From assembly GCA_001797845.1 (NCBI GenBank), contig MGQN01000023.1, positions 162,203 to 178,339 on the forward strand: 16,137 nt of DNA, written 5' to 3'. Below the pieces are notes generated by a model. That model did no database searches. It saw only the letters and a list, made by a program, of their open reading frames with translations, and was not told the origin of the DNA. Below, in pieces: positions 13,922 through 16,137 of the stretch. The position numbers were made by a program, and so were the translations under genes. This stretch comes from Deltaproteobacteria bacterium RBG_16_44_11 (GTDB lineage Bacteria > Desulfobacterota > Syntrophia > Syntrophales > Smithellaceae). The first letter of the stretch is position 1, and every line of letters starts with the position of its first letter.

Positions 13922-14133
13922 TCCATTTTTCAATGGGGAGCGCAAGCCAGCACTTCCTCGTTGATGGAATCATTGAGCATAGACAAAAGCCCATGCTTAT
14001 CTTTTACTCCTGAAATTAGCGCTTGACGGTCCAGAGGGCAATCTTCTTGATTCATTTCCATCTGGTATTTTTCTTTAAGAGGTAAAATGACATTTTCAGG
14101 AAGATGGCCTGTTATCAGTATCCGCGTCTTCAT
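13897..14133 (-). pseudogene. Remnant of a D-2-hydroxyacid dehydrogenase gene
   Basis: The open frame 13930-14133 codes for 67 residues that match the N-terminus of glyoxylate/hydroxypyruvate reductase-type D-2-hydroxyacid dehydrogenases (about 320 residues): KTRILITGHLPENVILPLKEKY, then KDKHGLLSMLNDSINEEVLACAP. It stops where relatives continue with LKxIxNxAVGYDNID. In another frame directly after the stop, EKWIGNFA is encoded, consistent with that conserved segment after a frameshift; a stop follows soon and similarity then fades. The NAD-binding domain and catalytic Arg/Glu/His are absent. An AAGGA site still precedes the ATG. Decay by frameshift plus deletion is inferred. Confidence 0.75.
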
Positions 14134-14216
14134 AATCCTTGCCGATCTTGTTTAATATTTTTTTCAAGGCAATGAGTATATGAAAAAACGTTTATGTGCC
14201 AAGAAAATTAAAGGTC

Positions 14217-14235
14217 TAGATGTTGTTGGCATCTA
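14217..14235 (-). terminator. Small hairpin after the secreted-protein gene
   Basis: TAGATG / CATCTA with a 7-base loop lies 17 bp past the stop codon at 14252 on the minus strand, followed there by GACCTTTAATTTTC. The stem is short and the T tract broken; it is a weak candidate terminator. Confidence 0.3.
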
Positions 14236-14251
14236 AAGGAAAACGGATTTA

Positions 14252-15433
14252 TTAATAACCCAAAACGACTTTTTTCCCTAACAAGGATGACTTGCCCAGG
14301 GCAATCTTGAAGTACTCCAGCATCAATTCTTCAATGATTTGTTCCTTAGGGGCATTGGTATAAGAGTCTTGTTTTTTTATTTCATTTGTTTTGATTTTAC
14401 CGCCCAGAACGGCCAGAGATTGCCTGGCCTGCTGCAAAGAGGTATATTTTTCCATTAAATCATTTTTGGGTAGGGCGGAAAGCTGTTGATAAGTCGAGAT
14501 TATCTGCTTTGGCGCGGGCAGGTTTGGCGATTCCAGGATTGCTTTTAAATTTTTGGCATTTCGTTTCATTCCCTTAATGATATGTCCCGTTTTGACAAAG
14601 TTGACTCCGGACCATCCAGCCCGAATCCATTGAAAAACGCCGGATCTGACCATGTGTGGCGAAGAGCCTGACTCGACATAAACTGCCACCGAAAAAAAAT
14701 CATAGATGTAAGATTTAACCCAGCCCAGGCCTGTTTTGGCCGAGCCTGGTTCGCCCGAATAGTAGTAATTCCAATCGTCATCATTCCCCAGGATGAAGCC
14801 TTTTTTACCGACGTTGGATTTATCAATCTGCTTGGAAATGGTAATTAGCACCTGACGTCCTTTATGATTGAGAAGGATGAGGGTTCTTTTCAGATCGTAT
14901 TCGTAGTAGACACCGGTGGTGAGGTCTGGAGTGATAGCGTCGCGCTGTAATCCTCGAATGATGACAGGTTGACCGGTGGGCAGGACCAATTTCCAGCTAC
15001 CGGGCATTTTTTGTGCTTCTCCCGGAAGGCCGATCCATAGAGAATACCGCAGAGAAGCTGGGCTCGTAAGAGCCGATGGAATTTGGTGGTTATAAGAGTA
15101 TTGCAGGAAACCGGAGAAGTTGATCCTGGTATCGAATTCATAATAGGCTCCGGGGGCTTCCTGGAGTTTCGGGAGAGCAGCTTCCTTATTTGCTTTAGGT
15201 CCGAGGACATAATCCACAAGGATAGCGACGGCCTGGTCATCAAGTCCAACTTTAGGATCAGCGCAGAACCCAACAAGTTTCATTGCCGCGGCGGGGATAA
15301 GGCTGGAACTATCCGAAAGAGCAATAGCCGCCAGAGCCGGTTGATGCGTAAATATTGTCAGCAGTGAAATCATCACGGCTAGCGATAGCCATCGGAAACC
15401 GGAGGAGGGGTTTGTTGAACATCTTTTAATCAT
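14252..15433 (-). CDS. Secreted or periplasmic protein of unknown family
   Basis: This 393-residue protein begins with a clear Sec signal peptide: basic start (MIKR), a hydrophobic core about 15-28 and QPALA at 31-35, with cleavage expected after A35. No lipobox cysteine, so it is not a lipoprotein; no later membrane segment. The mature part holds aromatic-rich strands (YYEFDTRINFSGFLQYSYNH; YSLWIGLPG; VYYEYDLKRTLILL; DWNYYYSG), probably a beta-rich domain, and a helical, Lys-rich C-terminal 100 residues. Only one Cys is present after the signal peptide, so no disulfide is expected. I do not recognise the family. The ATG at 15433 has no strong ribosome binding site. The preceding gene on the strand is 217 bp away, so it is likely its own transcription unit. 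Confidence 0.8.
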   Translation of the reverse strand: MIKRCSTNPSSGFRWLSLAVMISLLTIFTHQPALAAIALSDSSSLIPAAAMKLVGFCADPKVGLDDQAVAILVDYVLGPKANKEAALPKLQEAPGAYYEFDTRINFSGFLQYSYNHQIPSALTSPASLRYSLWIGLPGEAQKMPGSWKLVLPTGQPVIIRGLQRDAITPDLTTGVYYEYDLKRTLILLNHKGRQVLITISKQIDKSNVGKKGFILGNDDDWNYYYSGEPGSAKTGLGWVKSYIYDFFSVAVYVESGSSPHMVRSGVFQWIRAGWSGVNFVKTGHIIKGMKRNAKNLKAILESPNLPAPKQIISTYQQLSALPKNDLMEKYTSLQQARQSLAVLGGKIKTNEIKKQDSYTNAPKEQIIEELMLEYFKIALGKSSLLGKKVVLGY

Positions 15434-15650
15434 ATGCTTTGTTTAAGTCGAGCAAGCCGGTTTCTCCTGATACTGTATGTTTATTTGCGCTGTCAGGCAC
15501 CCGACTCTCCGGCGATGCCGCAGTACTTCAATCGTGTATAAGTTGTCGCTGATTATCTGCTACAGAGTTACAGCCGACCATATTTATATCTTCCATATCA
15601 TACTTAGGGCGTAAATGCCATCAACAATAGGCCGTCTGACAACCCCTTTT
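15434..15650. other. 217-bp intergenic region without a recognised gene
   Basis: Between the PAS/response-regulator gene and the secreted-protein gene. On the minus strand a stretch near 15485-15590 contains short meaningful-looking frames ending in tandem stops (one reads KYCGIAGESGA before TGA), and GTCGGGTGCCTGACA (15493-15507). It looks like the edge of a degraded mobile or repeat element more than a leader, but no inverted ends or transposase motif can be shown. No promoter, riboswitch or terminator was recognised with confidence. Confidence 0.3.
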
Positions 15651-16137
15651 TTATTCTAATTTGTATGGCTCAGTGGAATCCGTCCAGTCAAATAATACGG
15701 CGGCATTAGAAGTAATATCTCGAAGAATAAAAACATATGAATCAATATTTTCTGAAGCATCTATTACGGGCTGAACATTTAGAGAAAATATGCCTGGCCT
15801 GCCCACGTCGTGACTTTTTACAATAAAATAATTACTATTATGATGAGGATATATATCTTTTTGAAACACTTTTTTGAAATGACTTAAAATATTTTCAGGC
15901 TCTTCTTTCATTCCTAAAAAATCTTTTGCTTTAGAGTTAGTAACAATAGGCATAAACTTGTTGTCCGTAATTATTATTCCTTCGTCAAGCCTATCAACGA
16001 CATTCAGTAATTTACGTTTTTCAAATATTTGATTTCTTAAAGAAGCGAGTTTAATTTGAGATTCTATTTTAGCAAGCAATTCATCAACATCAAAAGGTTT
16101 TGATATAAAATCATCAGCGCCCAATTGCAGGCCTTTA
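15651..16137 (-). CDS. Response regulator receiver domain (C-terminal end) plus PAS domain, 5'-partial
   Basis: The frame is open through the right edge. Its first visible residues, KGLQLGADDFISKPFDVDELLAKI, are the end of a CheY-like receiver domain with the conserved Lys in SKPF. A short helical linker (RNQIFEKRKLLNVVDRL) leads to a PAS domain (about 45-140: DEGIIITDNKFMPIVTNSKAKDFLGM ... GRPGIFSLNVQPV ... VFILRDITS). After the PAS domain only some 15 residues remain, so there is no kinase or GGDEF domain; the protein ends after PAS. The phosphorylated Asp lies beyond the edge. Composition is more AT-rich than in the POR genes. It is likely a single-partner regulator or the end of a hybrid protein whose N-terminal part cannot be seen. 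Confidence 0.85.
   Translation of the reverse strand, partial: KGLQLGADDFISKPFDVDELLAKIESQIKLASLRNQIFEKRKLLNVVDRLDEGIIITDNKFMPIVTNSKAKDFLGMKEEPENILSHFKKVFQKDIYPHHNSNYFIVKSHDVGRPGIFSLNVQPVIDASENIDSYVFILRDITSNAAVLFDWTDSTEPYKLE

Noticed and set aside
15434..15560. Cyclic-di-GMP riboswitch upstream of the secreted-protein gene
   Set aside because: The conserved GEMM core bases and tetraloop-receptor arrangement could not be found on either strand.

Overview
The window looks like chromosomal DNA of an anaerobic, probably syntrophic or fermentative Desulfobacterota (deltaproteobacterial) organism, with Syntrophales-like bacteria as the best guess. This rests on the four-subunit-type pyruvate:ferredoxin oxidoreductase, the soluble NuoEFG-like NADH module with ferredoxin domains, DUF3795 and DUF3185 proteins, the dodecin and bacterioferritin genes, and an intergenic repeat of a kind I remember from that group. 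Base composition is moderate, Shine-Dalgarno sequences are clear, and three promoters are close to the sigma-70 consensus. No tRNA, rRNA, CRISPR array or intact insertion sequence was seen.

Region 1 (1-5273, + strand) is one operon: porA (5' end outside the window, interrupted by a single in-frame TAG), porB, and three genes for a NADH-oxidising module related to NuoE, NuoF and the N-terminal part of NuoG (HoxEFU/HydCB-like). A strong hairpin terminator ends it. No hydrogenase or formate dehydrogenase catalytic subunit is present, so the most direct reading is electron exchange between pyruvate, ferredoxin and NAD(H). The NuoF-like subunit has lost every cysteine of its N-terminal [2Fe-2S] domain, and the NuoG-like subunit lacks the His(Cys)3 segment. 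This cofactor-reduced module beside POR is the most interesting candidate system here.

Region 2 (5274-9532): a SpoIIAA/STAS-like small protein (+) converges with a two-gene minus-strand operon, a HEAT-repeat protein followed by an HD-GYP-type protein. They are joined by a TAATG overlap and share a homologous N-terminal domain. Their promoter is TTGACA-N17-TATACT.

Region 3 (9533-12091): a divergent MoaE-like protein lacking canonical catalytic residues, a 143-bp palindromic repeat element, a DUF3185 membrane protein, dodecin, a DUF3795 cysteine-rich protein and an ABM-domain protein.

Region 4 (12092-16137): a small coiled-coil protein translationally coupled to an SDR oxidoreductase, a bacterioferritin whose likely promoter lies inside a decayed D-2-hydroxyacid dehydrogenase gene, a secreted protein of unknown family, and the C-terminal part of a response regulator with a PAS domain running off the right edge. 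The longest gene-free stretches are about 280 bp (10294-10576), 262 bp (5162-5423), 233 bp (11859-12091) and 217 bp (15434-15650).
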